A stretch of 64,000 nucleotides of DNA, from assembly GCA_003290165.1 (NCBI GenBank), contig QNQO01000533.1, forward strand, positions 496,001 through 560,000, in the 5' to 3' direction. Shown one piece after another: positions 46,822-59,245 of this stretch. How positions within the stretch are numbered: the first letter of the stretch is position 1; each line of letters begins with the position of its first letter. Below the pieces are notes generated by a model, which saw nothing but the letters and a program-made list of their open reading frames with translations, had not been told where the DNA came from and ran no database searches. The translations under genes were made by a program, and so were the position numbers. This DNA comes from Berberis thunbergii. Taxonomy: Eukaryota; Streptophyta; Magnoliopsida; Ranunculales; Berberidaceae.

Positions 46822-47430
46822 CATTGTAGTAAAAAACGAGCCAAAGCGAGAAGCGAAGTATTGAAAAAAAAAAAGTGAAAAAAAAGTGAAAAAAAAGGTT
46901 GCTTTTGCTAAAGTATAAAGTGGTCAAAGCGACCAATTCATAAAAAAAAAGTATTTTAAATTACAAATTTTTACAATAGAGATTAATTCCAATTTCTAAA
47001 TACTCCAAATTCCATTGAAAATATTCATTTACTTCTTTTAATAGTTGTTTTCAAATTACCAATATACAACGATATTGTTAATTTGCTACCAAGAAAATTT
47101 ATTAAGTTGTTATTTACTTAATTATTGTCTAATAAATTTTACTTATTACTTTTTAATTCTGACTTTAATGATGATTATAGATGAAATTTTAACACAATAT
47201 GGTGCAAATTATTAGGGAATTACATGTCTAGTTATCAATTTATAGCATTAATTTGCTATTTAAAAGCTTAGATATGGGTAAAATGCATTTATTTGAATTT
47301 TAAAGATTTGTTATGATGATTACTTATGACGGTCGTTTTACGAACGTAAAATGCTCCCTTCGTGTCTCGATTTTCGTTAAAGCGGTAAATGGGGTCCTTG
47401 GTTTGCTGCTTCAATGCCTTGACTACCTTG
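46822..47430. mobile_element. MITE-like element, TSD GTCTATAT
   Basis: A perfect 8-bp target-site duplication GTCTATAT flanks it (46814-46821, 47431-47438). The ends CATTGTAGT and ACTACCTTG are a short inverted repeat. Interior: AAGCGAGAAGCGAAG and AAAGTGAAAAAA words at the left, AAAGCGGTAAATGGGG at the right, AT-rich centre, no protein. Similar terminal words (GGTAGTCAAAGCG) occur in the element 15683-16458. 8-bp duplications are made by hAT transposases. Confidence 0.7.
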
Positions 47431-47506
47431 GTCTATATTATGACTAGAGGTGTCAAATTGTCAAAATACATAGTAATTACCTTTTCTAAAAAAAAATTAT
47501 AGATGT

Positions 47507-47740
47507 TGTTAGAGAATAGAAGTCTGCCTATGTTACAAATTAGGAAAGTGTTACAGAATCGAAGTCTAAATATATTATAAAATAGGAAAGTGTTACAGAA
47601 TATAAATAGGAAACCTAAGACTTCTATTCTATACTTACTTTCCTTACTTATTCTGTAACACTTTCCTATTTTGTAATATAGGTAGATTTCTTTTCTGTAA
47701 CACTTTTCTAGTTTGTAATATATACTTCTATTCTCTAACA
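47507..47740. mobile_element. Short solo-LTR-like element
   Basis: Ends TGTTAGAGAATAGAAGT and ACTTCTATTCTCTAACA are a perfect 17-bp inverted repeat starting TG and ending CA. Flanks GATGT / GATGC could be a one-off 5-bp duplication. Inside, TAGGAAAGTGTTACAGAAT occurs twice and its reverse complement twice, so the whole 234 bp can fold. It could be a copia solo LTR (these often start TGTTAGA) or a foldback MITE. The frame 47433-47771 lies across it and is not a gene. Confidence 0.6.
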
Positions 47741-49466
47741 GATGCAGACAACAAAGAGAACTTTGTTGCACCTTTCAAGGAGTTTAGCAGTTCTAATCTA
47801 GTATGTATGACTGAAAAGCATATGAGAATCAAAACAAACAAATTCATTAAATCTATTCTAGGTCAAGTCTGGCTGGAGCATCTTTGGGTATTTCTAAAAT
47901 GTTTTTGTAAGTCATAATCAAGCCTCAACGCATGCATTCATGGCTCCCAAATTCTTAAATATTACAGAGTAAAGAGATTGAGAAACCAAACCAAACAACA
48001 CCAAGACATAACGTGGGTCACAACATCAAAGTTCAATTCATATGGATGGCAGTAAAAAAGTGCATAATTTATTACTAAATCTCTATGCAAAAAACAGCTT
48101 GCAAAGATTGACTCTACAAGAGTTATTGTCTTGCGTCCATTCCCACCATCTTGCAAGGTCAAACACGCCCGCGAAGGTTTACAAGTTCTTGTTTTCTCTC
48201 ATGGTTTGATGCTCGTCTAATTGAGATCACTCATTAGCACACATAAATCATTCCCTTACGAGGTTTACAAGTTCGGCAATGGGTATTATGAGGTCAAGGT
48301 TTGAAGCTCATCTTTCCAAATGAAGCAGAACGAAGATGAATTCAGACTGCCATCTCTCAAAATGGGTATATATTCTCCTCCGTTGAGAACCTTTTTCTCG
48401 ATCTCTAATTTCTTAGGTTCCAATGAGAGAGTGACATTTCTTTTTTAAATAGAAAATTTCACATCTGGTGGTGGTCAAACGCATTTATGTGCCCAACAAG
48501 GCAATAGTATTCAAATAGCTAGGTTAACTACTCACAACATACAACGATTTCTCACTAGGTATGCGATGGTTGACTAGGCTTTTTGGCCATATTCAGCTTC
48601 CACGTTGAGTTGCCTTCTTCTTACCGGAGCTTGGACTTGGTCTTCATCTCTCTTTGACTTGTTCCGAATGTATTCAAACTTGAATTATCTTTCAAAGCCT
48701 ATGTTAAATAAATTCGTGTTCAAACTTGAATGATTTTCCAAAGCCTATGTTAAATATATCCCACACTCACTGACATGGTTTTATAATCTAATCAAGTATC
48801 TTTGCCTGAGGTTCCAAAGGTTCGTTGGTAATTCACAAACTCAATGTATAATAAATTATCAACTGGGCTTATCGGTGTGCCCTATCTTTTCTCCGCACTC
48901 CATTGGTTGGATTAATGATGATTGCTTTATTAATGTTACGTTACTGTGTTGATTCCCTTCTAATTGAGAAATAAATTAAAGATGAAGCCCGCTTTGATTT
49001 TCTCAACATGAGTGTTTCTGGAATGTTGCTTGGGAGATGGTGGGTTTTGTTATAGCTATTACACATCTTGGCAAAGCTAATACAGTAAGACTTACAAATT
49101 TGAAAAAGATGGTTTTTGCATTACTTTGGGTTTAATGTCCACCACTCTGGTTTCCACTCCAACAAAATTTCAGGATTTACTTTTCAAAGACATAATTGGA
49201 AGTCAGGTCTTTGTCTTTTTCCCTCTGTTTCTCATAATGTTTTTTCTTGTTCAACTACCTTTCTTGATTTGCGGAGTTTCTCCCTCCCATAGTCCCGCGC
49301 ATGAGATTGATGATCGATTTGGTGCTTGCTATAGGGTTCATAACCTTTCTATTGAAGAACAATCAGAATAATGTATAAATTTATTATGTAATAGTACAAA
49401 TACTATTTGTATTATAAATTGATTACAATGAAATAAAATAAAATAAATAAATCTACTAACTTGTAT
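47741..49466. other. Unassigned AT-rich DNA
   Basis: No gene recognised. A short tandem duplication of TTCAAACTTGAAT...CAAAGCCTATGTTAAATA (about 48 bp apart) at 48673-48755. Frames 47962-48162 and 49126-49371 have no known motif. Confidence 0.4.
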
Positions 49467-49855
49467 TGTAGATTGAGGCTTGCTAAATCTACTAATTTGT
49501 ATTGCAGAATTGATACGTCTTGATTTGGGATAGAGGCTAGCGGATTCGCTATGTCCTATAGACATAATTCGCTCCTACTCGGTGTTGTAGTTCTTTAGGC
49601 GTCTGACTACCAGGACTCAACTATCTAATACAACCACCATAGCACAAGGTCTCTCTCAGAAGTAGAGAATAATGAATAACTCTAGAAAATTAATGTGTTT
49701 GAAAAACTTGTTTTTCTCTTCAATATATAGAGAACAAAAGGGTGTGTTGATCAGATACATCCTTTCTTAATTCAAAAGACACATATTTTCTCTTCAAGTG
49801 CAAAAGACACATCTTTTCTCTTCAATGTTGGTTATTTGCTATACAAACTCCAACA
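49467..49855 (-). repeat. 3' LTR of copia-2
   Basis: On the element strand it starts TGTTGGAGTTTGTATAGC directly after the polypurine stretch and ends near AATCTACA. It contains a promoter-like CTCTATATATTGAAG at about 49715-49730. The left boundary is approximate; AATACAAATTAGTAGATTTA-like words occur twice near it (49450-49510). Confidence 0.6.
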
Positions 49856-50409
49856 ATACCCACATTTGTATAGTAAATATATAAAATTGTCTTTTGGAGA
49901 AAAACTTAGACATAATATGCATCGGGAGAAGTGTCTTTTGGACTTGAACATTCCTTAGTGAATACTTATCAGATTTATCGGTGACGCGATGTGTATAAAA
50001 GATATTGAATTGTTCACCATGTTTAGTAAATCAAGACAATGAACATCATACATATTATATCTTCACATTTTTCAATTCATACGGTTATGTTCATTTTAGT
50101 CTTGAACAAATCTCGGATTCATGGGAGCTTTAGAGAACTCAATCATATCATTCTCATAAATGCGACCTCACATTTACTCCCATATAGGTGACACTTAGAT
50201 TATTAATACCCTGTTGTATTCATATTATCTCTCAAGAGATTAATGTCATTAAGAATAAATTAAATATTCACCCTGACACTCACAGGTAGTATACATTTCT
50301 TATCATAGGAATGAGTAAGTGTGTACACTCTATTCTTTGAGTTTCATCTAACTAGTTTGCCTTTTTGAACCTAGGCCTTGAGATTAGGTTTTCGCCAGGT
50401 ATACTCCTC

Positions 50410-51978
50410 ATTGGATTGGCTTTAAGCCCATTTCCCTCGATAATTTTAACACTTGCGCTTTTGGTATACCCTTTGTAAGTTGATCCGCAATATTCTCCTT
50501 TGACTTCACATAGTCAATTGAAATTATCCCAGTTTTGAGCAATGTTTTATAGTGTTATGTCGCAGACTTATGTGCTTAGACTTGCCATTGTTAATGTTAT
50601 TTTTTGCTCGCGCAATGGTTGTCATGCAGTCACAGTGAATACATATAGCAGTCACAGGTTGAGACTATAACAAAATATCTTCTAAAAAAATTCTCAGCCA
50701 ATCTGCTTCTTCAGCAGTCTGATTTAAGGCTATAAATTCGGATTGCATTGTGGAACGTGCTATACGCGTTTGTTTTGTGATTTCCATGACACTGCTGCCC
50801 CACCAAGTGTAAATACATATCCACTTGTGGATTTTTCCGTTTTACTGGATATCGAATTAGCATCCATAAATCCTTTCAAAACTGGAGGATATTTTGTATA
50901 ATGTAATCCATAGTTGATTGTGAATTTCAAGTATCGATATACTCTGACCAAAACTACCCTATGGTCCTTCGATGGTTTGATAGTATATCTAGCCAATCTA
51001 TTTACTGAGTACGCAATACCCGGTCTAGTACAATTTGTAATGTATTGTAGTGTCCCAATGATACGCGAATATTCCAATTGATCGAGAGACACTTTCTCCC
51101 TTATTCTTCTTGAGATGGCAACTTGGATCATAAGGTGTTTTAGCCGGATTGCTATCAAAATGACCAAATTTTCGCAAAATTGTTTCCACATAATGTGATT
51201 GGGTAAGTATGTAGCCATCATTATTTCTTAGAATTCTTATCCCAAAATTACATCAGCTTTACCCATATCTTTTATATCAAAACTCGAGTTCAATAATTTC
51301 TTAGTTGAGTTTATGATATCCAAGTGTGGTCTCATGATGAGCAAATCATCATCATACAAACATACAATGACAATAAAACAATTGTCAAATTGTTTGATGT
51401 AAACAAATTTATCACATTCACTGATCCGAAATCCATGTGATATCATTGTATGATCAAACTTTTCATGTCATTGTTTAGGTGCTTAATTAAGTCCATAAAG
51501 TAAGTCCATAAAGAGACTTTACAAGATTACAAACATTTTTCTCTTGACCTTTTGCCACAACCTTCAGGCTGTTCCATATAAATTTCTTCATCTAATTCAC
51601 CATTTAAAAATGATGTTTTTACATCTATTTGGTGTATCTCCAAATTGTAAAATGAAGCAATTGCAATTAGCATCCTAATGGATGTAGTTCTAGTCACTGG
51701 TGAGTAAGTGTCAAAGAAATCTAGCCCTTGTTTTTACAGTATCCTTTGGCTACTAGATGTGCCTTATATTTTTCTATTGTACCATCAGCCTTTAACTTTC
51801 TTTTAAAAATCCATTTGTAACCTATTGTCTTACAACCGGGACGTAAATCTACTAATTCCCACGTATGGTTTTGTAAGATAGAATCAATTTTACTATTTAT
51901 TGCTTCTTTCCAATAAATAGATTCATGAGAGGTGATAGCTGCTTTATAGGTTTGTGGTTCACCCTCAATGAGAAACAT
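50410..51978 (-). pseudogene. copia-2 reverse transcriptase and RNase H
   Basis: RT starts with EAINSKIDSILQNHTWELVD and GYKWIFKRKLKADGTIEKYK (51978-51721). It is then broken between 51720 and 51450 and continues with CLYDDDLLIM (51365-51335), the YxDD catalytic box, and GFRISECDKFVYIKQFDNCF. RNase H follows: [20 protein letters not shown] and [14 protein letters not shown] at about 51080-50970, [20 protein letters not shown] with [12 protein letters not shown] at about 50870-50775, and the C-terminal DQLTKGIPKAQVLKLSREMG near 50480-50420. Several frameshifts. The product would copy element RNA to DNA. Confidence 0.85.
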
Positions 51979-52000
51979 TAAAATGTCGGGTCCAAAATCT

Positions 52001-53430
52001 TTAGCAATCTTGACTTTTTTTTTTCCCTCTCATTGGTTCTACTTGTTGTTTTTGGACAACCGGTGTGGACTCATTCGGTTCCAAGTATTTGTCTTGAACA
52101 CCGGATGATGAAGCGTCATTAGCATGATTAAAATCATGTGCTTTTCTTTTATTTCCAGTAAGCCTATCATTGTAAGGAAAAATATTCTCAAATAATTCAT
52201 CATCATTGGACTCAATGATAGTATTAGTATGAATATCTGAAATTCTCGATTTAATGACTAGAAACTGATATACTACACTATTATTGGCATATCCAATAAA
52301 CACACAACCAACCGTTTTAGGTCCAACTTTAACCATTTTTGGAAGTGGTACATGAACCTTTGCTAGACACTCCCACACTTTCAGTATTTTATAGGTTGGT
52401 TGTCTTTTGTTCCATTTTTCATATGGAGTTTGATCACTTTTTTTGGGTGGGATTCTATTCAAGATGGCGTTTGCAGTAAGCAAGACTTCACACCACATTT
52501 TTAATGACAACCCAGAACTATTCAACATGGAAATAATCATGTTTTTCAGAGTTCTAGTTTTATGCTCTACAACTCCATTCTGTTGGGGAGTGTAAGGTGT
52601 TTTCGTTTGACGAATAATTCCATGTGAAACAAAAATTCTATAAAGGCATTGGAGTCATATTCTCCTCCTCTATCTGATCTTAGAATTTTGATTTTCTTGT
52701 TTAATTGATTTTTGACTTCAGCCTTATATTTCTTGAACATATTCAAAGCCTCATCTTTGGTATGTAGTAGATAAACATAACATTACTTACTGTAATCATC
52801 TATGAAAGTAATGTAATAATTCTTTCCTCCACGAGTTGGGTTTGATTTGAAATCACTCAAATTTGTATGTATTAATCCTAACAATTCATTTGATTTTTCC
52901 ATTACAGACTTATAAGATTTACTAACAAATTTTGATTATACACAAGTTTCACATTTATGTAAATTGTCAATTTTACATTTAGGTAGTAAGCCAAGATTAA
53001 TCATTTGTACGTAAATATATAAAATTAACATGTCCTAATCTATCATGCCATAATGTAGAAGACTCAAGCAAATAAGTAGAATTATTATTAACATTAAAAA
53101 ATAATACATTGAGTTTAAAAATCCCTTCAGTCAAGTAGCATTTCCCAACAAATGTTTTCTCTTTAGTGAAAATGAACTTGTCAGATTCAAATACAAGTTT
53201 AAAGGATCAAACACAAGATTTTTAGTAATTTGAGGAACATGCAATACATCCATCATGGTAAGGTCCTTGCCAGATGTAAATTTCAAGATCACTTTCCCTT
53301 TGCCAATAACACTTGCAGTGGATGCATTGCCCATGAACAACTTTTATTCACCATTGATAAGAGTGTAGGTGACAAACATATTTCGATTTTTACATATGTG
53401 CCTTATTGCACTAGTGTCAACCCACCAATC
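52001..53430 (-). pseudogene. copia-2 protease and integrase
   Basis: The protease active site reads WWVDTSAIRHICKNRNMF at about 53425-53375, where copia proteases have D-S/T-G-A; here Gly is Ser, so activity is doubtful. [20 protein letters not shown] and [11 protein letters not shown] follow (53340-53225). The integrase core is broken by stops. Its C-terminal part is open: MLNSSGLSLKMWCEVLLTAN, AILNRIPPKKSDQTPYEKWN and GCVFIGYANNSVVYQF (52540-52001), ending in a Lys-rich linker. Integrase would insert the cDNA in the host chromosome. Confidence 0.8.
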
Positions 53431-53444
53431 CTTACTATCTGTAA

Positions 53445-54267
53445 TCATATTGACTTCAAAAACAACACCAACAAAGTCTTCAACAATATTGGCTTGGGTT
53501 TTATTGTTTGTAGTAGCATTCTCCTTCTTCTGACGACAATCTTGTGCCTTGAGTCCAGGCTTTCCATATACCCAACATGCACCTTTAATTTGTTTGAAAT
53601 TCTTCCCTTTTGGAGTAAGTGCATGTGAGTGTGAACGTTTTCCATCATACTTGTTTTTCTTTTTATGAATTTTGTACTTAGGCTTGGACTTGTTTCAATC
53701 CTCAACAACATTGGCTTTGGCGTCGAACTCAGAAGTGTTCATTCTTTCACTCTTGCGGTGATCTTTTTGAACCCTTAATTTGATGACCAAATCCTCCATT
53801 GTCATATCATTCTTCTTATGTTTGAGATGAATCTTGAAATCGTTCCAAGATTGAGACAATTTCTCAATGACAGCCCCGACTGCAAATTGGTGTGGCAATT
53901 CCATTCCCTCTGCAGCAAGTTCTAGGATCATAATCTGGAGTTCCTCCACTTGGTTCACAACAGTCTTTGAGTCTATCATTTGGTACTTTAAAAAATTTCC
54001 AATGATAAACTTCTTTGAACCAGCATCTTCAATTTTATATTTATTTTCCTGGAAATCCCAAAGTTCTTTTGTTATTTTGTATGATCTATACACATCATAC
54101 AACGTATCATTGAGATTGTTTAGGATATAGTTCCTGCATAAAAAGTCACTATGTTTCCATGCATCAATTGCATTAAACTGATCTTTGGAAATATCATCTC
54201 CTTCAGTGACATGAACATCTTCCTTGACAATATGAGAAAGGTTCAAGGTTGTTAGATAGAACAACAT
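53445..54267 (-). pseudogene. copia-2 gag, 5' end lost
   Basis: 190 open codons from MLFYLTTLNLSHIVKEDVHV through ELWDFQENKYKIEDAGSKKF and SWNDFKIHLKHKKNDMTMED to a stop at 53695. It continues as KPKYKIHKKKNKYDGKRSHS with a decayed zinc knuckle CWVYGKPGLKAQDC, in which the second Cys is Tyr and the His is Leu. UBN2-type copia gag. The family's first 40-60 residues are missing: CACTA-C inserted at 54283, where the upstream frame already had stops. Confidence 0.85.
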
Positions 54268-54309
54268 CTTCTATTCTCAGTACACTACACCAAAAAACCT
54301 GATTAGCTA

Positions 54310-54490
54310 CACAGGGGTGGCCACGGTTCTAAGCCGTTGGTGTGTTTGCCACGGCTAAAAACCGTGGCTATAGTGCCCAACGGCTTAAAACCGTGTCTAA
54401 AAAAAGGCTTGGCCACGGTTCTAAACCGTGGGTGTGTTTGCCACGGCTAAAAACCGTGGCTATAGTGCCCAACGGCTTAAAATCGTTGCA
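54310..54490. repeat. CACTA-C left subterminal repeat array
   Basis: Alternating GGCCACGGTTCTAAGCCGTT / CCACGGCTAAAAACCGTGG / GTGCCCAACGGCTTAAAAC units; the block GTTTGCCACGGCTAAAAACC...AACGGCTTAAAA is present twice (about 54348 and 54437). It matches the CACTA-A arrays and supplies the uninterrupted form of the site where CACTA-B inserted. Confidence 0.85.
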
Positions 54491-56059
54491 AAAGTGCACG
54501 TGTGTTGCACGTGGACGTGTGGAGAAGGAAGTCGATTTCTCGCGGGCGTAATTTTGCGAAAACAAAATTGCTTCCCACGCGTTTTCGCTCCATCTCCCCC
54601 TTTTCAACCCTTTGCTTCAAACCCTAAAATTTCAATGAGAGGGAAAGAGAGAAGGAGAAGGAGAAGGAGAAGGAGAAGGAAAGAGAGAGGGAGAATTCGA
54701 GCAACCCAAACAACCAAAACACAGTGCAGTGTCTGTGTTTGTACAAGCAACAAAACGCGATGGGGTTTGGCCATCTAGCCATTCGAGCTTCAAGATCCTC
54801 CTCCTCCTTCGCAGCCTTCAATCGGTTCTCCTGTCCTCCTCTGTGATCTCATCTCCCTCCTCCAGGTTTGCCTAACCTCTCTTCCTCTCTCTCTTCTTCT
54901 CTTCTATTGTTCTCATCTCTCACTGATTCAATTTGTTTCATTGTGTCTATTGTATAGGATCTATATACTGCGATTTGAGCGGTTGGTGACGGATTGACAA
55001 GGTATTTTGTACCGAAACTCATATTTGTGCAATCTTTAGAATCTATTTGAATTTGTATCATTTTTAGCATTCTCGGTTGAAGTTGAGTTTTTTTTTTTGG
55101 TATCCAACCTCAGATTTGTGGTTTTTTTTTTTTGGTGATTTTTGTGTTTTACGAAAATCCATTTTGTAGTTGTAGTTTGTGATGGTCTTGTCGACGTATT
55201 TTGAAGTAGATTGTTGAGTTTTAAAACCCTTTTATGCCAAGACGATTTCACAATAAGAAATGCAAACTTCTGTACAATATTGGTGTTTGTTGAAGTGGAG
55301 GAGATGAAAGAACAGTAGTGTTGAATTGGTTTCTGTCCTTTCTACATTATAGATTCAATAGTTACTACATACAGCAGAAACCCAACATGAAAAACTGCTA
55401 ACAAATTTAAAAATATGCTTCTCGTACTATTATTAAGTTTAAATTTCACAGAGCTAGCTTAAATTTCATGCCAGTTGGTTGAATTTTTGCACAAGTACAA
55501 TGGTATGAGGGGGGTTATATAGTATTGTGAGGTGTTGACTTGAGAATTTCTTAACAAACAAAAAGTAGAGAAATGAGGACTTTAGTGGTTGGAGTTGAAA
55601 TGGGTCAGGGAAGGGGTAGTGTCTGAATTCTGATGTTGGACTTGAGAGAAGTGGATGGTATGGTACTCACTCTATTACTGTTGAAGAGAATGTTTGTATT
55701 TGTGAGCTTTGCATGGGAGTTTGCTTTTGGGACATGAATCATGCATCTTGCCCTGCCCATTCTATATGTTTATAGTTAGTGCCTCGGCCTCTTTACTTCA
55801 ATAATAATAATGGTATGTTGGGCATAATTCACCAATGCATTGAAGATGTGATTAGACTCTGCCTGGGTATGCTGTAGTGATGGATGTGTATGAACTACTA
55901 ACATTTCATATGCTAAGGTAGGAAACATCTAGGATACCCTCTAAGATTGATTGATTCTATTGTTGCAGTTTTAGAGTCATTAGTGCCCTCTGCACAGTGT
56001 TAAAATTGTTTTTCTTTCTATGCATTTAAAGTAAATGGAAAAACTAATCCTTATTTTAG
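54491..56059 (+). other. CACTA-C inner left region, leader-like DNA
   Basis: CAGCGGGAGG-poor but gene-leader-like: a GAGAAGGAGAAGG microsatellite (54650-54690), an ATG at 54759 opening MGFGHLAIRASRSSSSFAAF then a stop, then TC-rich DNA (54850-54910). This could be a captured promoter and first exon of an organelle-targeted protein, but I recognise no family. 55250-56050 is AT-rich without exons. Confidence 0.4.
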
Positions 56060-59000
56060 GCAGTTGTAAGCAGAGAGGCGTATGGTGCCTTGGGACCTGA
56101 TGGTAATTGCTGGCCTCAAATGGCTGGCATGGTGCCGTCATCTGATAATGAGGTATAATACAAATTCATATATGTTGGTTCCATCCATTTTACTTTATTT
56201 GCTGCAATAGCCCTTGACCATTTAAATTTTGCAGTTTGATTGGGAGGGGGATTTGCCGTTGAACAATCCTCAAAAAGACCTCATAATTTATGAAATGCAT
56301 GTTCGTGGGTTTACGAAACATGACTCAAGCAACACGAACTTCCCGGGGACATACCTTGGTGTAGTAGAGAAACTTGATCACTTAAAGGTACAAGTTCATT
56401 AGTGATTTAGATTTTCTGGAGATTCAAGCTAGCGTACTTGCATGTTGTTCTGGAATATATTTGTTTTTAAGCAATTCAATTGAAGCATTGAGTATCTACT
56501 TCATTAAGTCAAATAAGTAGGAATTCTTCTGGGATTTGATGAATCATTAGGCACCCTTATCTCTACAGTTATATTTTATGAAGTCTTCTGATGTTTCAAG
56601 GGAAAATTTTCACTTACTGGTGTCTTAAGTCATATTAGACAAATAAGCTGAACTGTGCTAGCCAGTTGGGATAGACTAAGGTATATTATCCATGATAGAA
56701 TGCAGTAATAGAAGTGTTTATAAATAGTCATTTTGGAATACACTATCATGTACACGAACCACTTCAAAGAATGTTGTTGAAGGAAATCATATATGAATTT
56801 CGAGTCCTTCTTTAGGACCTATGCCTAGGAAAAAGCAAATAATTTTCACATACCAAAGGGTTTTATGATCATGTTTTTGTTATTGGTGGTTATTATTGGT
56901 TTTGCATAGGGAATTCATAGTGGCTAGTTTGGTTCTCATTCTTTTTTTTTTTCTTAATGAATTTGACTCAATGAAGCATCTTATTTCACTATGTATTAAA
57001 AGTGTTTGACTATGAAAACTTTTATCGAATATCATGTTCTTTTGGATGAGTGAAAAAATATTGTGCAAGCCATTTTGTTGTACGCTCAATCAGTTGGAAT
57101 TTCGAGTCCTCCTTTAGGACCTATAGCTTTCTCATGCCTAGGAAAAAGCAAATAATTTTCACATACCAAAGGGTTTTATGATCATGTTTTTGTTATTGGT
57201 GGTTACTATTGGTTTTGCATAGGGAATTCATAGTGGCTGGTTTGGTTCTCATTCTTTTTTTTTTCTCAATGAAGCATCTTATTTCACTATGTATTAGAAG
57301 TGTTTGACAATAAAAACTTTTATTGAATATCATGTCCTTTTGGATGACTGGAAAAATATTGTGCAAGCCATTTTGTTGAACGCTCAATCAGTTGGAATGA
57401 ATTGCCAATTTCATTATCTGGGGTAAGACATATATGATCTCTGATGATAAAGTTTATTGGTCATCTATTGATGTTGTCATCCATGTTTTCTCCATATGAC
57501 AACATCAGTACAGTTTCATGCATTTTGCAGGAGCTTGGGATCAACTGTATAGAGCTAATGCCATGCCAAGAATATAATGAGTTGGAGCATTTCACCTACA
57601 ATTCTGTCTTGGGTGATTATAAGTAGGTCAATTCTCTCTTCATATCAAGTTATTGATTGCTAGTGATTGAAAGACTTCTGCAGATGATTTTGTACTTTTC
57701 TTCACTGTCACATGTTCTGTTCATTTCCTGAATTATTTTCACACCCTAAATAAGTTGGAATTTTGGGCGATGTTATGTAGGCGTGCATTGGTCCAAGTGT
57801 TATTATCTTCTTTTCGAACTCTTACATATTGAAGATGTCTAAAATTTTTGACGACTTTTTTCTCCCTATTTTAAGTCACTACCCTGTGAAAGTGTGAAGT
57901 GTTGCATTAGTACTGGATGAAATTAGTTGTTCAATCAGTGCTTTCTGGATGTTAACAATGTCTTCCCTTAGAACCCATTGTGTTTGATACATATAAAATT
58001 CAAAGTGACAAAAATAATATGTTGTTATCTTCTTCATATTCGCTTGTTTTCCCCTCGATAAAATCAAATTCCATCTTATTAGTCATGATATGTCATTGTT
58101 GATTTTTTGATTCAGGCTGAACTTTTGGGGATATTCAACTATCAATTTTTTTTCACCAATGCTAAGATATTCTTCTGCTGGCACACGTAATTGTGGCCGT
58201 GACGCTATAAATGAAGTTAAGACTCTGGTAAGGGAAGCACATAAAAGAGGGATTGAGGTGACAACTCTTTGAAACATATAAGATGTTCCATTTGCATGTT
58301 TGGCTTGTTCTGTCTTTGTATTCATATTTATTTTTATTTTCAGGTGATCATGGATGTGGTTTTCAATCACACGACTGAAGGTAATGAGAAGGGGCTTACA
58401 TTGTCTTTCAGAGGTGTTGATAACAGTGTCTTTTATATACTCGCACCTAAGGTACAATTGATATTTTGGTGAGTTGTATTGTCTTTTGAAGAGAAAAGTG
58501 AGAGAGCTCCTGCAATATCTAATCTGAATTTTTTTTAAGAAAATGCTAGTAGTTTGAAAATCATTAACAAGATGACAGTTTTAATAACTAGCATATGGGT
58601 AATGATTATCTTAAAGGCAATGTTGCCACATATTAATTACACGGATAAGAATGTTAGTTGTCATTAAAATACTTGGAAAACCTTCTTTCTTTTTAGAATA
58701 AGATCAAATAAAAGAAGTTAGAAGATACTTAGATATTTTACAGTGAACAATTTGATTTGTAGACAAAGAAGAAGAATGAGCTAGATGTCTTAAACTCTTT
58801 TGGATGATCTGAACTATGGGGTTCTTTTTAAAGAGATGAATATTTAAGGATGTCCTCAATAATGGTCAAGTAAATTGAATGCCGCTCTCTTACATATCGA
58901 AATTCCAGGAAAAGGAGTGAAAATATCAATAGTCTTGGTTTTTTAATTTAGATGTAAACCCTTAAAAAGGTCTTATATTAATATATGTTACTGTTTTTTA

Positions 59001-59121
59001 TTATAATTAAATTTTCTTTTTTTTTATCCCTACAGGGACAGTTTTATAATTATTCAGGTTGTGGGAACACTTTCAACTGCAATCATCCTGTGGTTCACCA
59101 GTTTATACTGGACTCCTTAAG
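56060..59121 (+). pseudogene. ISA1: Isoamylase 1 (ISA1) fragment, six exons with introns
   Basis: Exons 56060-56152, 56235-56387, 57531-57622, 58116-58257, 58344-58451 and 59036-59121 all have AG acceptors and GT donors and join in phase into about 224 uninterrupted codons. Readable pieces: [100 protein letters not shown] (catalytic-barrel region I with DVVFNH) and GQFYNYSGCGNTFNCNHPVV. Plant isoamylase 1 is the plastid alpha-1,6 debranching enzyme needed to make crystalline amylopectin; the family length is about 780-790 residues. This piece stops before the catalytic Asp/Glu blocks, so it cannot be an active enzyme. No stop or frameshift suggests recent capture or purifying context. Intron 2 carries a 302-bp tandem duplication. 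Confidence 0.93.
56795..57396 (+). repeat. 302-bp tandem duplication in ISA1 intron 2
   Basis: Copy 1 starts at GAATTTCGAGTCCTTCTTTA (56795) and copy 2 at GAATTTCGAGTCCTCCTTTA (57097), ending near 57396. The copies differ by few substitutions and small indels (copy 2 has an extra TAGCTTTCTCA near its start and lacks ATGAATTTGACTC). Two mirror-image minus-strand frames (56880-57089, 57193-57387) are the same chance frame in both copies. Confidence 0.85.
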
Positions 59122-59245
59122 GTATTTCCTTTATTAAATTGCTAAGAAGGTATTGACAATTATCCTGTTGGCAAGTTTCAGTAATAAGTTGGCCAGTTCA
59201 TTCTGAGGCCTGTTTCTACTGAAAATTTTTACACATGAAATCCAG

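Larger units (their letters stand above)
49467..54282 (-). mobile_element. Tnt1-like copia retrotransposon (copia-2), 5' cut
   Basis: Minus-strand element. Order from right to left: gag (54267-53445), protease (about 53430), integrase (about 53130-52000), reverse transcriptase (about 51978-51237), RNase H (51221-50410), polypurine CAAATGTGGGTAT at about 49857-49869, 3' LTR (about 49467-49855). The gag start and everything upstream is removed by insertion of CACTA-C at 54283, so the 5' LTR and primer-binding site lie beyond that element, outside the window. Every domain is present, but frames are split by stops and shifts. No 5' LTR means no age estimate. Confidence 0.85.

Noticed and set aside
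53230..53628. 132-codon plus-strand frame
   Set aside because: Shadow opposite copia-2 protease and gag coding.
54624..54821. Minus-strand Ser/Leu/Phe-rich frame
   Set aside because: GAGAAGG microsatellite read backwards.
58083..58457. 124-codon minus-strand frame
   Set aside because: Antisense to ISA1 exons 58116-58257 and 58344-58451.
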